Below are positions 5,133 through 5,259 of a stretch of DNA of 5,259 bases, one piece after another. Numbering within the stretch: the stretch's first letter is position 1; every line of letters starts with the position of its first letter. The stretch spans positions 1 to 5,259 of the forward strand of contig JAQBWJ010000226.1 of NCBI GenBank assembly GCA_027625215.1, read 5' to 3'. Made by a program: the position numbers and the translations under genes. Below the pieces are notes generated by a model. That model saw only the letters and a list, made by a program, of their open reading frames with translations, was not told where the DNA came from and did no database searches. This stretch comes from Candidatus Poribacteria bacterium (GTDB taxonomy: Bacteria; Poribacteria; WGA-4E; GCA-2687025).

Positions 5133-5259
5133 TCATTTTGCTGAATTGAGCGACCAGTCGTAGTCGTGGTAGTCCAGCGTTAGGTTCATCAGGTTTCCAC
5201 GGAGCGTCGTTTGCAGCGACTCGTCCGCGACGTTCAGCAGAATGAACCGAGCCACATCC
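5133..5259 (-). CDS. C-terminal end of an unrecognised gene (cut by window edge)
   Basis: The last 41 codons read DVARFILLNVADESLQTTLR, then GNLMNLTLDYHDYDWSLNSAK and TGA at 5135-5133. The alternation of hydrophobic and charged residues and the aromatic-acidic LDYHDYDW stretch look like real coding sequence, in keeping with the downstream promoter at its end. I cannot assign a family from so short a piece. The reading frame leaves one base over at the window edge (5259). Confidence 0.6.
   Translation of the reverse strand, partial: DVARFILLNVADESLQTTLRGNLMNLTLDYHDYDWSLNSAK

Overview
This is a compact bacterial chromosome segment of roughly 55% G+C by eye. It holds seven protein genes (two cut by the window edges), three tRNA genes with encoded CCA ends, and several good sigma-70-type promoters. 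The mix of a phytanoyl-CoA-dioxygenase-family protein, a short NAD-dependent epimerase and a small-molecule methyltransferase, together with GGGGAG ribosome sites, would fit an environmental uncultured lineage. Poribacteria-like genomes are rich in such genes. This taxonomic guess is weak and rests on gene content only.

Left part (1-1370, minus strand). A promoter at 1342-1370 drives tRNA-Gly(GCC), tRNA-Cys(GCA) and tRNA-Val(GAC). About 190 bases beyond tRNA-Val lies the start of thrS (threonyl-tRNA synthetase, first 274 codons). Between them is an unexplained structured stretch: an 8-bp stem closing two hairpins (912-993), followed by a rho-independent terminator (877-900). I see no convincing separate thrS promoter downstream of that terminator, so the segment may be a thrS attenuation leader at the end of a tRNA-thrS transcript. 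It lacks the T-box consensus.

Middle (1394-4310). A plus-strand gene for a YkgJ-type cysteine-cluster protein (1429-2076) has a promoter spaced so that transcription would begin at the ATG itself, which suggests a leaderless mRNA. Facing it, with only 4 bp between the stop codons, is a minus-strand operon: NAD-dependent epimerase/dehydratase, then Fe(II)/2-oxoglutarate dioxygenase (PhyH family), then class I SAM methyltransferase, with gaps of 3 and 1 nt. The three enzymes look like a small-molecule tailoring cassette, but the substrate cannot be read from the sequence.

Right part (4311-5259, minus strand). A 198-base non-coding stretch carries inverted repeats and a possible promoter for the operon. 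Beyond it is a gene for an unrecognised 176-residue protein with an extremely acidic C-terminal tail, preceded by its own promoter and a strong ribosome site that favours a GTG start. The window ends in the last 41 codons of an unrecognised gene on the same strand.

I do not see a CRISPR array, insertion sequence, phage gene or recognisable defence system here. The most unusual signals are the structured RNA ahead of thrS and the acidic-tail protein.
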